64,000 nucleotides of DNA from Streptomyces canus (GTDB lineage Bacteria > Actinomycetota > Actinomycetes > Streptomycetales > Streptomycetaceae). The stretch covers positions 365,454 through 429,453 of the forward strand of contig NZ_KQ948659.1 in NCBI RefSeq assembly GCF_001514145.1. The letters are read 5' to 3'. The position numbers were made by a program, and so were the translations under genes. Below the pieces are notes generated by a model. It did no database searches and was not told the DNA's origin. It was given only the letters and a program-made list of their open reading frames with translations. Of this stretch, positions 39,365-48,165 are shown one piece after another. The first letter of the stretch is position 1. Each line of letters starts with the position of its first letter.

Positions 39365-39814
39365 TCAGGGCCGCCACACATACCGCACGTCCGGCTCCCG
39401 CTCCTCGTTGCCGCTGCCGTCGGTGCGCTCGGCCTCGACGAAGCCGTGACGTTCGTAGAAGCGGTGGGCCGGCTTGTTGACCTGGAAGGTCCACAGGCTC
39501 AGCCCCCGCGGACTGCGTTCCTTGGCGAGCGCGACGAACCGGTCGCCGATGCCGCGCCCCCGCCAGTCGGGGTCGAGATACAGCTGGGACAGCAGATCAC
39601 CGGCGACGACCATGAGACCCACGACCTGTTCCTCCGCCACGGCCACCCACGTCTCCCGCGACGGCACCACGACGTCCCGGATGTAGGCGCGCACCTCGTC
39701 GTCGGACCGGGGCCGTACGACCGTCGGCAACGCGGCGGCGAAGGAGCGCAGATAGACGTCGGCCGTGGCGGAGGCGTCGGAGGCGACGGCCCGGCGGATG
39801 ACGACCGCGCTCAT
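39365..39814 (-). CDS. GNAT-family N-acetyltransferase
   Basis: 149 aa with the acetyl-CoA-binding motif A, LYLDPDWRGRGIGDRFVALA, and the C-terminal block NKPAHRFYERHGFVEAERT. Substrate unknown. Its ATG overlaps the ridA stop by four bases (ATGA), so it is likely coupled to it. An upstream extension to 39949 is not supported. Confidence 0.9.
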   Translation of the reverse strand: MSAVVIRRAVASDASATADVYLRSFAAALPTVVRPRSDDEVRAYIRDVVVPSRETWVAVAEEQVVGLMVVAGDLLSQLYLDPDWRGRGIGDRFVALAKERSPRGLSLWTFQVNKPAHRFYERHGFVEAERTDGSGNEEREPDVRYVWRP

Positions 39815-40224
39815 CGCGAGGCCCTCTCCGGTACGACGGCCGTGGCCGTGATCTCCACCAACTGGCCCGTGTAGCCCAGGCAGGCGACCCCGATCAGCGT
39901 CGACGAGTGCGGGCCGGTGCTCAGCCCGGACGCCTCCACGACCTCCCACACGGCGGACAGCACCGCCGGCTCGCTGCTCACGACGTGCACGTCGGTGGCC
40001 AGCACATGCTCCAAGTCGCTTCCCACCGCGTGCAGTTGCTCCCGAAGGTTCGCGATCACCTGCTCGGCCTGCCGCGCCGGATCCCCCTCACCGACGAGGT
40101 TCCCCTTCGCGTCCAGCGGAACGGACCCGGCCAGAAACGCGAGCTTCGTGCCGGCCTCCACGACGGAGGCGTGGGAGTAGGTCGGCGGCGGGAACAGGGC
40201 CGCGGCGATGACGCGCTGGATCAC
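39811..40224 (-). CDS. RidA family (YjgF/Rid) protein
   Basis: 137 aa. The fold fits (THASVVEAGTKLAFLAGSVP near the start, GVACLGYTGQLVEITATAVV at the end). Canonical RidA deaminates reactive enamine/imine intermediates with an essential Arg near residue 105; no Arg is seen in the usual context here, where IGVACL replaces RsaV, so this may be one of the Rid2-7 types. First gene of a two-gene unit with the acetyltransferase. Confidence 0.85.
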   Translation of the reverse strand: MIQRVIAAALFPPPTYSHASVVEAGTKLAFLAGSVPLDAKGNLVGEGDPARQAEQVIANLREQLHAVGSDLEHVLATDVHVVSSEPAVLSAVWEVVEASGLSTGPHSSTLIGVACLGYTGQLVEITATAVVPERASR

Positions 40225-40379
40225 GTGGACTCACTCCTGGGGTGAACGGCGGACAACTTTCCGATCATCGGGGGCGGGGGACGGGACCGCACCTGAATTT
40301 CCGTGACCGGGAAAACGGGTTGCGTCGCCGGCCGCGTAATTCCGTGGAGGGCCGCCCCTGTGCTTCGTACGCTGCGCCC

Positions 40380-41144
40380 ATGCCCCCCACACTCTCCGAC
40401 GCCGCCTTCCTCGACACCACCACCGACCGGCTCGCCGCCCTCCCCGCCGTCCGGGCCGTTGCCCTCGGCGGCTCCCGCGCCCAGGGGACCGCACGGCCGG
40501 ACAGCGACTGGGACCTGGCGGTCTACTACCGGGGTGCGTTCGACCCGGCCGATCTCCGTGCCGTCGGCTGGGAGGGCGAGGTGTCCGAGATCGGCGGCTG
40601 GGGTGGCGGAGTGTTCAACGGGGGTGCCTGGCTGACGATCGACGGGCGGTGGGTCGACGTCCACTACCGGGACCTCGACGTGGTGGAACGGGAGTTGGCG
40701 GAGGCGGAGGAGGGGCGCTTCCGGGTGGAGCCGTTGCTCTTCCATCTCGCGGGCATCCCCACCTACCTGATCGTGGCCGAACTCGCGATCAACCAGCTCC
40801 TGACGGGAGACCTCCCGCGCCCCGCGGCCTACCCGCCGAAACTCCGGGCCTCGGCCGCCGCCCGCTGGCGCGACACCGCCCACGCCACCCTCGGTTACGC
40901 CGAGGCCCACCACGCCCCGGCCGCCCGCCTCACCGAGACGGCCGGGGCTCTCGCCACGTCCGCCGTGCAGATGGGGCACTCGGTGCTGGCGGCACGCGGG
41001 GAGTGGGTGACGAACGAGAAACGGCTGCTGGAGCGGGCCGGACTGCGGGAGGTCGACCGGATCGTCGAGTCCTTGACGGCGTCACCGGGGTCGGCCGTCC
41101 GGGCGGTCGCGGAGCTCCGGGAGTTGTTCGACACAGCGAACTGA
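40380..41144 (+). CDS. nucleotidyltransferase-domain protein
   Basis: 254 aa. The nucleotidyltransferase signature is complete: GGSRAQGTARPDSDWDLAVY, giving GS and D-x-D, with a third acidic residue in VDVHYRDLD. The C-terminal half is helical. Relatives transfer nucleotides to antibiotics or small molecules or act as toxins; a DUF4037/aminoglycoside-type use is possible but the substrate is unknown. No antitoxin-like neighbour is seen. Confidence 0.82.
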   Translation: MPPTLSDAAFLDTTTDRLAALPAVRAVALGGSRAQGTARPDSDWDLAVYYRGAFDPADLRAVGWEGEVSEIGGWGGGVFNGGAWLTIDGRWVDVHYRDLDVVERELAEAEEGRFRVEPLLFHLAGIPTYLIVAELAINQLLTGDLPRPAAYPPKLRASAAARWRDTAHATLGYAEAHHAPAARLTETAGALATSAVQMGHSVLAARGEWVTNEKRLLERAGLREVDRIVESLTASPGSAVRAVAELRELFDTAN

Positions 41145-41346
41145 GACAGAGCGAACCGAGCGGCCGTCGGCTCGCCTCCCGGGTTGCGTTCATAAAGAAC
41201 GTGGCCTTTGCACACATCGTCACACGCGAGTAACACAGACGTCCCGGACCCTCCAGCATCGCGACCTACCGTGGACACCACAGCCCAACGCCCGGCCACC
41301 GTCGCCCGAAGGCACACCCCCGCCTCCCCCAGACGACAGGAGCCCC

Positions 41347-43302
41347 GTGTCACTCGCCCTACCGCCCTGGCTCGCGCACGCCCTGCGTGCTCAGCGTGGG
41401 CCGATTCCCTGGAACGCCGTGGTGCGGGGTGCGCTGTCGGCCGGGCCCATCCTCCTGGTCGCCGTCCTCGCCGACCGCACCTCCCTCGGTGTCGTCGCCG
41501 CCATCGCCGCCATGCTCGCCGGGATCAACGACCGGCCCGGGAGCCGGCGGGTCTCCGTCAAGCGGATCGGGGTGCCGGCGCTCGCGGGGGCGGTCGGGAT
41601 GTTCGTGGGGACCACCGCGGGGGAGCACATCGGGGCGGTCCCGCTGACCGTGCTGCTGACCCTTGTCGGGCTGGTCGCTGGGGGTGTCAGCGCCGTCGGA
41701 CCCGTCGCCTCCGGGGCCGGTACGCAGCTGCTGGTCGCTTCGGCGATCGGGGCGGGCATGCCCTTGCCGGAGGAAGGGGGACTGCGGGCCGTCGTGTATC
41801 TCGGCGGGGCCTGCTGGCTGCTCGCGCTGCGGCTCGTGCTGCCCACCCCCGGTGCCCTCGTCGGCGACTTCCGGTTCGACGGTGAGCGGGCAGCCGTCGC
41901 CGAGGTGTACGACGCCGTCGCCGCTCTCCTGGACGCCGCGGGGAGTGAGAACGCCATCGCGCGGCGCGTCGCGCTCACCGCCGCCCTCGATCACGCGCAG
42001 GACGCGCTCACCGGGCCCCGGCTGCGGCGGTACGCCAGCTCGTCCGCCGAGCGGCGGCTGCACGCGCAGTACGCCGCCGCGCTGCCGCTCGCCGAGGCCG
42101 CCACCGCGCTCGCCTGGGCGGAGGAGGCGGTGCCCGGACGGGCCTCCGCGGGGCCCCGACGGCTCGCCGTCGCCGTACGGGAGAACACGCACACCGGGCC
42201 GTTGCCCGCGCCCGCCCGTTCGGCGCCCGCGCTGCGGGCCCTCGACGACGCGTTGCTGCGCGCCGCCGACGCCTTCGACCGGGGCCGGGGCGGAGACCTG
42301 CACAAGCGCCGGCTCACCGTCCGGGGCGTGCTGCGGTCCGTATTCGGGGCCGGCGGGCGGGAGTACGGGCTGCGGGTCGCCCTCTGCTTCGGGGCAAGCG
42401 TCGCCGTCGCACAGGCGCTGCACCACTCCCACTGGTACGGGGAGCACCAGCACTGGTACTGGCTGCCCGCCACCACCGTCTTCCTCGTCAAGCCCGACCT
42501 CGGACCGCTCGTCTCCCGGGTGCTGTGCCGGGCCGCCGGGACCGTCCTCGGAGCGCTGGTCTTCGCCGGTTTCGCGCTCGTGCTGCCGAGGCCCGAAGGA
42601 CTCATCGCGCTCGTCGCCGTCAGCGGGGCGCTCATTCCCGTCGCCACCCGGCACTTCGCCGCGCAGACCGCCGTCGTCACGGTCCTCGTGCTGGCGCTCG
42701 TGATGGTGGGCGGCGAGCCGCAGGCCTCCGCCGGCCGGATCACCGAGACCCTGCTCGCCTGCGCCATCGTGCTGCTCGTGGGGCATCTGCCGATGCCGGG
42801 GCAGCGGGGCGGGGGAGTGCGGTCCCGGCTGGCCGCGGCGAGTGGCGCGGCCGAGGCGTACCTCACGCATGTGCTGCGGGAGACCGAACGGCCTGGTCCA
42901 CGGGAGACGGCGCGGCCGGTGCTACGGCAGACCGCGCGGCCTGTCCCACGAGGCGTCGGGTCCGTCGTCCGGGAGACTCCCACCGACGACGCCCGCGCCC
43001 GGCGCTGGACCCTGCGCCGCGAGGCCTACCGCGCGCTCGCCGAGGCCCGTACCTCAATCGCCCTCGCCGCCGCCGAACTCCCCGCGCTCGCCCGGCACTC
43101 GGAGGGCGCCGACGAGATCGTCGCCGTGCTCGAAGGGATCGTCGACACGACCACCGCGTGCGCCGTCCACCTCGACGACTCCGGGCGGCTCGCCCCCGAA
43201 CAGGTCAAACGGCTCACCGAACTCCTCGGCGAACTCGGCCGACTTGACGAGGGGCGAGGGCGAGTGGGCGTTCGGCTGCCCGACGTCCCCCTCGCCGGTT
43301 AG
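41347..43302 (+). CDS. FUSC-family membrane protein
   Basis: 651 aa. Two membrane halves of about six helices each (about 30-160 and 330-480) with soluble segments between and after, as in FUSC/aromatic-acid exporter (AaeB-like) proteins. A 24-bp repeat occurs three times at 42877-42948, giving RETERPGP, RETARPVL and RQTARPVP in the linker after the second membrane half. Substrate unknown. GTG start. Confidence 0.87.
   Translation: MSLALPPWLAHALRAQRGPIPWNAVVRGALSAGPILLVAVLADRTSLGVVAAIAAMLAGINDRPGSRRVSVKRIGVPALAGAVGMFVGTTAGEHIGAVPLTVLLTLVGLVAGGVSAVGPVASGAGTQLLVASAIGAGMPLPEEGGLRAVVYLGGACWLLALRLVLPTPGALVGDFRFDGERAAVAEVYDAVAALLDAAGSENAIARRVALTAALDHAQDALTGPRLRRYASSSAERRLHAQYAAALPLAEAATALAWAEEAVPGRASAGPRRLAVAVRENTHTGPLPAPARSAPALRALDDALLRAADAFDRGRGGDLHKRRLTVRGVLRSVFGAGGREYGLRVALCFGASVAVAQALHHSHWYGEHQHWYWLPATTVFLVKPDLGPLVSRVLCRAAGTVLGALVFAGFALVLPRPEGLIALVAVSGALIPVATRHFAAQTAVVTVLVLALVMVGGEPQASAGRITETLLACAIVLLVGHLPMPGQRGGGVRSRLAAASGAAEAYLTHVLRETERPGPRETARPVLRQTARPVPRGVGSVVRETPTDDARARRWTLRREAYRALAEARTSIALAAAELPALARHSEGADEIVAVLEGIVDTTTACAVHLDDSGRLAPEQVKRLTELLGELGRLDEGRGRVGVRLPDVPLAG
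42877..42948 (+). repeat. 24-bp tandem repeat, three copies, in the FUSC gene
   Basis: Three imperfect 24-base units start at 42877, 42901 and 42925, each encoding an eight-residue R-(E/Q)-T-x-R-P-x-x unit. Unit length is a multiple of three so copy number can change without a frameshift. Confidence 0.85.
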
Positions 43303-43315
43303 GGCCGGTCAGGAG

Positions 43316-44296
43316 TCACACCCGTACCCACACCGGTGCGTGGTCCGAGCCGGGCGTCCCCACCCGCTTCTTCGGATCCTCGTCCACCGACGGCAGTACG
43401 AGGGCGTCGTCCCGGTGCTCGGGCAGGCCCGTCCCCGCCTCCACGATGCGGCGGGCCAGACGGTGGCTCACCAGAACGTGGTCGATCAGTTCGGCGCGTC
43501 CGAAGCTGACGCGGGAGAAGCGGCGCTCTTCGGGTATGCGCGGGGCGATGTCCCACAGCCGGAACGGGTCGCCGAGGTCGGACTTGAGGAACGCGTGCGG
43601 TTTGTCGAGCTCGGAGCCGGGCGGGCCGAGCAGGATCTGTGTGGTGGCGGCGTTCACCACGTCGTTCATGTCGCCGAGGACGATCACGTCCCGTTCGGTC
43701 CCGGCGCCTTCGAGGAGGAAGTCCGCGAGGGCGCGCAGGGTCGTCGCCTCGGCCGCCCGCCGGTAGAGGGCGTAGGCGCCGAAGCGGGCCCGTTCGGCCT
43801 CGTCGTGCGGCTGGAAGCGGCTCCTGCCCTCCGTGCCCGGATACGACAGCAGCTTCGACTTGAGATGGGCGACCGCCACCTGAAGCACCCCGTCGCCGGT
43901 GTCGGTCTCCACGGCGAGGAAGCCGCGGCTGGTCACCTTGTCGTGCGCGTCCGGCTCGATGCCGTCGTCGCCCTGCACGGGGCGCAGCTTGTCCGCGAAG
44001 GCGTGGGTGTCCCGCCGTATCCGCAGGGGGGTACGGCTGAGGAAGCCGACGCGGATGCCCCTGTGGTCCGCGTGCCGGGAAAGCGCGGTGTGCCACTCCC
44101 CGCCGATCGCCTTGACCAGATCGTCGAGTGTCTCCTCCTGCCCGATCTCCTGGACGCCCAGCAGCGCCGGGTCGAGCGCGGTGATCACGGAGGCGAGGGC
44201 CTCCACTTTCACCTTGTACTCGGCCTCGGTCCCGGGAGCGCCGTCGCCACTGTGCGGCAGCATCAGATTCTCTAGATTCCAGGTGCCGACGAGCAT
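43316..44296 (-). CDS. endonuclease/exonuclease/phosphatase family hydrolase
   Basis: 326 aa. The opening VGTWNLENL with N and E, the block LLGVQEIG, the catalytic VIVLGDMNDV and the terminal GSDHAPVWV are the EEP superfamily set. No signal peptide is seen, so a cytoplasmic nuclease or phosphodiesterase is likely. ATG 44296 follows GGAAGGGG; the longer open frame lies antisense to the deaminase gene. Confidence 0.9.
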   Translation of the reverse strand: MLVGTWNLENLMLPHSGDGAPGTEAEYKVKVEALASVITALDPALLGVQEIGQEETLDDLVKAIGGEWHTALSRHADHRGIRVGFLSRTPLRIRRDTHAFADKLRPVQGDDGIEPDAHDKVTSRGFLAVETDTGDGVLQVAVAHLKSKLLSYPGTEGRSRFQPHDEAERARFGAYALYRRAAEATTLRALADFLLEGAGTERDVIVLGDMNDVVNAATTQILLGPPGSELDKPHAFLKSDLGDPFRLWDIAPRIPEERRFSRVSFGRAELIDHVLVSHRLARRIVEAGTGLPEHRDDALVLPSVDEDPKKRVGTPGSDHAPVWVRV

Positions 44297-44434
44297 GCCG
44301 GACCCCTTCCGGAAGGCGTACGACGGGCGGTGCGGTGAGGCCAGAGTGCAGGTGCCCGAGCCGCCGCGACAGAGCGGCGACGGGATGCGCGGTTCACCCA
44401 CTGCCAGGGCACGACCGCGTCGTACGGTGCCTGT

Positions 44435-45787
44435 ATGACGCCTTCTCCCGCAGGTCTCATCATCACCCCGTGCACGGTGCTCACGCACGACGATCAAGAG
44501 CAGGTCGGGTTCGTGCACGACGCCGCGATCGTCGTACGGGAGGGCGTCATCGAGTCGGTGATCAGCAGCGCGCAGGCCGAGGAACTGCCGGCGGCGGAGC
44601 GCATCGACGGGCGGGGACAGATCGCTCTTCCCGGGCTCGTCAACTGCCACACCCACGCGCCCATGGTCGCCCTGCGCGGGGTCGCCGAGGATCTGCCGAC
44701 CGAGGAGTGGTTCAACGACGTCGTCTGGCCGATCGAGTCCAACCTCACGGAGAAGGATGTGGAGTTGGGGGCGCGGCTGGCCTGTGCCGAGATGATCCGG
44801 GGCGGTGTCACCTGCTTCGCCGACCACTACTTCTCGATGGACGCCGTCGCCGCGGTCGTCGAGCAGTGCGGCATCCGGGCGCACCTCGGGGAGGCGTTTT
44901 TCTCGTCGCAGGGACCCCAAGGGCGGGAGAAATCGCTGGAGTTCGCTCTACGGCACCGCGGGGGCGCCGGTGGCCGCATCACCACGGCCCTCGCCCCGCA
45001 CGCGCCCTACACCGTGGACGACGGCGACCTCACCGCGACCGCCGCGCTCGCCCGGGAGCACGGCCTCCCCGTGCACCTCCACGCCGCCGAGAACCGCGAC
45101 CAGGCCGAGGCGAGCCTCGCCCGGCACGGGGTGACGCCCATCGAGGTGTTGCGGCGCACCGGGATCCTCGACACGGACGTCCTGATCGCGCACGGCTCCG
45201 GCATCCTCGACAGCGACCTGCCGGTTCTCGCAAGTGCCTCCGGTCTTACGGCCGTTGCGACCGCCCCCCGCGGCTACCTCAAGTTCGCCTGGCCCACCAC
45301 CACGCCCGTGCGCGCCCTGCACGACATCGGAATCCCCGTCGGCCTCGCCACGGACGGGGCCGCCTCCAACAACTCCCTCGACGTATGGGAGTCGATGGCG
45401 CTCACCGCGCTGATCCAGAAGTCGACGACCGGTGACCCGCGCTGGCTGACGTCCCGTCAAGCCCTGCACCACGCGAGCCTCCAGAGCGCTCGCGCGGTCG
45501 GTCTCGGCGAGGTCGTCGGCAGCATCGCCCCCGGCCGGCGCGCCGACATCATCCTGGTCGACCTCACCGGCCCGCACACCCAGCCCGTCCACGACCTCGC
45601 CGCCACCCTGGTCCACAGCGTCCGCTCCTCCGACGTCCGTACGACGATCGTCGACGGCCGCGTGCTGATGCGGGACCGTGAGCTGCTGACCATTGATGTG
45701 GGCGCCGTCGTAGAGGAGTTGGGGGAACGGATGCCCGCGCTGCTGGACCTGAGCCACGGCAGACGGATCCAGGACTACAGCACCTGA
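44435..45787 (+). CDS. amidohydrolase, 5'-methylthioadenosine/S-adenosylhomocysteine deaminase-like
   Basis: 450 aa. The HxH metal motif is in NCHTHAPMVALRGVAEDLP, and the HAAE and ATDGAASNNSLD blocks complete the metal site. The strong match to LPTEEWFNDVVWPIE fits the MtaD/SsnA-like branch, which deaminates MTA, SAH or adenosine. A metal-dependent deaminase is certain; the exact purine is not. Confidence 0.85.
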   Translation: MTPSPAGLIITPCTVLTHDDQEQVGFVHDAAIVVREGVIESVISSAQAEELPAAERIDGRGQIALPGLVNCHTHAPMVALRGVAEDLPTEEWFNDVVWPIESNLTEKDVELGARLACAEMIRGGVTCFADHYFSMDAVAAVVEQCGIRAHLGEAFFSSQGPQGREKSLEFALRHRGGAGGRITTALAPHAPYTVDDGDLTATAALAREHGLPVHLHAAENRDQAEASLARHGVTPIEVLRRTGILDTDVLIAHGSGILDSDLPVLASASGLTAVATAPRGYLKFAWPTTTPVRALHDIGIPVGLATDGAASNNSLDVWESMALTALIQKSTTGDPRWLTSRQALHHASLQSARAVGLGEVVGSIAPGRRADIILVDLTGPHTQPVHDLAATLVHSVRSSDVRTTIVDGRVLMRDRELLTIDVGAVVEELGERMPALLDLSHGRRIQDYST

Positions 45788-45852
45788 CATCCGGCACCAG
45801 GGCGTCACCCGGCCCGGCAGCCCGTGATCTCCGCGCCGCTAGGCTGACGCCC

Positions 45853-47022
45853 ATGGATCCCGCCGACGGCCTCCTCGACCACCCTTATGACGTGTACCGG
45901 CGCCTGCGCGACACCGCGCCCGTCCATCGGATCGCCGGGCCCGACGGGACGCCCGCCTGGATCGTCACGCGGTACGACGATGTGCGGGCGGCTCTCGCCG
46001 ATCCGCGGTTGTCGCTGGACAAGCGGTACGCCACGGCGGGGACGTACAAGGGGTTCTCGTTGCCGCCCGCGCTCGACGCCAACCTTCTCAACATGGATCC
46101 GCCGGACCACACCCGGATCCGTCGGCTGGTCGGGCGGGCCTTCACCCCGCGTCGGATCGAGCAGTTGCGCGGGCCGATCCGGCGCACCGCTGACCGGCTC
46201 CTCGACGCGCTCGGTTCCCACGGGACCACCGATCTCATCGCCTCCTATGCCGCGCCCCTCCCGATCACGGTCATCTGTGACCTGCTCGGCATTCCGGACG
46301 AGCACCGGCTGGACTTCCGGGTGTGGACCGACACCCTCGTCGCGCCGGACCCGGCGGCGGGACCCGCGGCGGCCAAGGAGGCGGTCGTGGCGATGCTCGG
46401 CTTCTTCACCAGGCTCCTCGCGGACAAGCGCCGGGAACCCGCCGACGACCTGCTCTCCGATCTGATCGCCGTCCGCGACGAGGGCGACCGGCTCAGCGAG
46501 GACGAGCTGATGTCGCTGGCCTTCCTCATCCTGTTCGCCGGGTACGAGAACACCGTGCAGCTGATCGGGAACGCGGTGCTCGCCCTGTTGCAGCACCCCG
46601 GACAGCTCGCCGCCCTGCGCGAGGACCCGGCCCGACTCCCCGCGGCCACCGAGGAGTTCCTCCGGTACGAGGGTCCGGCTCTGCTGGCCATCCGCCGCTT
46701 TCCCGTCGAGGACGTCACCATCGGCGGGGTCACCGTCCCCGCGGGTGAGACGGTCTGGGTCTCCCCGTCCGCCGCCAACCGCGACCCCGACCGCTTTTCC
46801 GACCCCGACCGTCTGGACCTCGCCCGCGACACCTCCGGCCACCTCGCTCTCGGCCACGGCATCCACTACTGCCTCGGCGCCCCGCTGGCCCGTGCCGAGA
46901 CCGAGATCGCCCTGGCCGCGCTCCTGGAACGGTTCCCGGATCTCGCGCTCGCCGAGCCCACCCCGAGGTGGCGCAACTCCCTGCGCGCCCGAGGCCTGCT
47001 CGCGCTCCAGGTGTCGTACTGA
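45853..47022 (+). CDS. cytochrome P450
   Basis: 389 aa, a soluble bacterial class I P450. The I-helix motif FAGYENT, the K-helix ExxR in EEFLRYE and the heme-ligand loop LGHGIHYCLGAP with C340 are intact. No ferredoxin gene is adjacent, so electrons come from a pair encoded elsewhere. It follows the amidohydrolase by 65 bases and precedes a DUF899 gene by 93; no biosynthetic genes surround it, so its substrate is unknown. Confidence 0.95.
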   Translation: MDPADGLLDHPYDVYRRLRDTAPVHRIAGPDGTPAWIVTRYDDVRAALADPRLSLDKRYATAGTYKGFSLPPALDANLLNMDPPDHTRIRRLVGRAFTPRRIEQLRGPIRRTADRLLDALGSHGTTDLIASYAAPLPITVICDLLGIPDEHRLDFRVWTDTLVAPDPAAGPAAAKEAVVAMLGFFTRLLADKRREPADDLLSDLIAVRDEGDRLSEDELMSLAFLILFAGYENTVQLIGNAVLALLQHPGQLAALREDPARLPAATEEFLRYEGPALLAIRRFPVEDVTIGGVTVPAGETVWVSPSAANRDPDRFSDPDRLDLARDTSGHLALGHGIHYCLGAPLARAETEIALAALLERFPDLALAEPTPRWRNSLRARGLLALQVSY

Positions 47023-47115
47023 ATCAACCCGTCCCGGAATGTCCCGCGACAGCGATGAGTTCCGCCCCTCCCCACGGTCACCACCCCGGACGGACCGTTG
47101 CACAGGAGGGACCCC

Positions 47116-47805
47116 ATGGCGCTTCCGGAGATCGTCTCTCGGGACGAATGGCGCGCGGCGCGCGCGGAATTGCTGGTCAGGGAGAAGGCGGCCACGCGCG
47201 CGAGGGACGCCCTGAACGCCGAGCGGCGCAGGCTTCCCATGGTCGAGGTCGAGGAGGAGTACGTCTTCGAAGGCGGTGACGGCAAGGCCACCCTGCTCGA
47301 CCTCTTCGAGGGGCGCGGCCAGCTCGTCGTCTACCACTTCATGTTCGCGCCCGAGTGGGACGCGGGCTGCCGCAGCTGCTCCGCCTTCCTGGACCAGATC
47401 GGACACCTGGCCCATCTGAAGGCACGGGGGACGACGTTCGCGGCCGTGTCGAGAGCGCCGTATACGAAGATCCTGCCGTTCAAGGCGCGGATGGGATGGA
47501 CCGTGCCCTGGTACTCGTCGTACGGCGGCGACTTCAACCATGACTTCGAGGCCACCCTCGAGATCGACGGCGAGCCGGCCGAGCGGCCCGGCGTCAGCTG
47601 CTTCCTGCGCGACCGTGACCAGGTCTTCCACACCTACTCGACCTATGAGCGCGGCCTCGACGGACTGGGCTCGACCACCGGCTTCCTCGACCTCACCGCA
47701 CTGGGACGGCAGGAGGAGTGGGAGGAACCCAAGGGGCGCGCGTCCGCTCTCGGGGCGCCTGCGGGCAGCGTACGCATGCGGTATCACGACGAGTACGATG
47801 ACTGA
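47116..47805 (+). CDS. DUF899 family thioredoxin-like protein
   Basis: 229 aa. Contains LVVYHFMFAPEWDAGCRSCS, placing Cys-x-x-Cys (CRSC) in the thioredoxin-like position, then FLDQIGHLAHLKARGTTFAA and the HDFEATLEIDGEP region typical of DUF899. A redox function is plausible but not established. ATG follows ACAGGAGGG. The final residues (RMRYHDEYDD) are the usual family end. Confidence 0.9.
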   Translation: MALPEIVSRDEWRAARAELLVREKAATRARDALNAERRRLPMVEVEEEYVFEGGDGKATLLDLFEGRGQLVVYHFMFAPEWDAGCRSCSAFLDQIGHLAHLKARGTTFAAVSRAPYTKILPFKARMGWTVPWYSSYGGDFNHDFEATLEIDGEPAERPGVSCFLRDRDQVFHTYSTYERGLDGLGSTTGFLDLTALGRQEEWEEPKGRASALGAPAGSVRMRYHDEYDD

Positions 47806-47974
47806 CACGGAGGGTGAGTAAGGTCGTCACATCGTGACGGGACCCTCACACTCCGGGGTGAATCTGTGTCGGCTACGTCTCAGTACGGCAACTCACCGAG
47901 GCTTTCGGGCCCTGGAAGGCGTTAACTCCTACAAGCGCTCCTACGGGGAGTGCAACGCTTTCTGGAGGTGCAGG

Positions 47975-48163
47975 GTGGTGAACGGGCGAACAGTGCTCGA
48001 ACGCTTTCCCGCTGGCGGGCCGCGCGGATCGTGGCCGGCGGAGGAGTTCGCGCAGGCGAGGCGTCTTGAGGGACTGCAGGCGGAGGTCGTGATGGACCTC
48101 GCGACGGACACGTTCCTGGTGATCGTCCGCAGTGGAGAGGCAGCGGTAGACGCTGTCGCGTGA
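47975..48163 (+). CDS. 62-aa hypothetical protein
   Basis: A small cytoplasmic protein (RTVLERFPAGGPRGSWPAEE, then LEGLQAEVVMDLATDTFLVI). GTG 47975 or 47978 has GGAGG about seven bases upstream. The frame extends upstream to 47834 but that part is low-GC and lacks a ribosome site. It ends two bases from the convergent ABC exporter gene. I do not recognise it; codon bias supports it being real. Confidence 0.6.
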   Translation: MVNGRTVLERFPAGGPRGSWPAEEFAQARRLEGLQAEVVMDLATDTFLVIVRSGEAAVDAVA

Positions 48164-48165
48164 GG

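Noticed and set aside
40380..41144. Toxin-antitoxin pair based on the nucleotidyltransferase
   Set aside because: No adjacent HEPN or antitoxin-like gene; flanking genes are ridA and FUSC.
45853..47022. P450 as part of a biosynthetic cluster
   Set aside because: Neighbours are a deaminase, DUF899 and an exporter; no synthase, tailoring set or pathway regulator is in the window.
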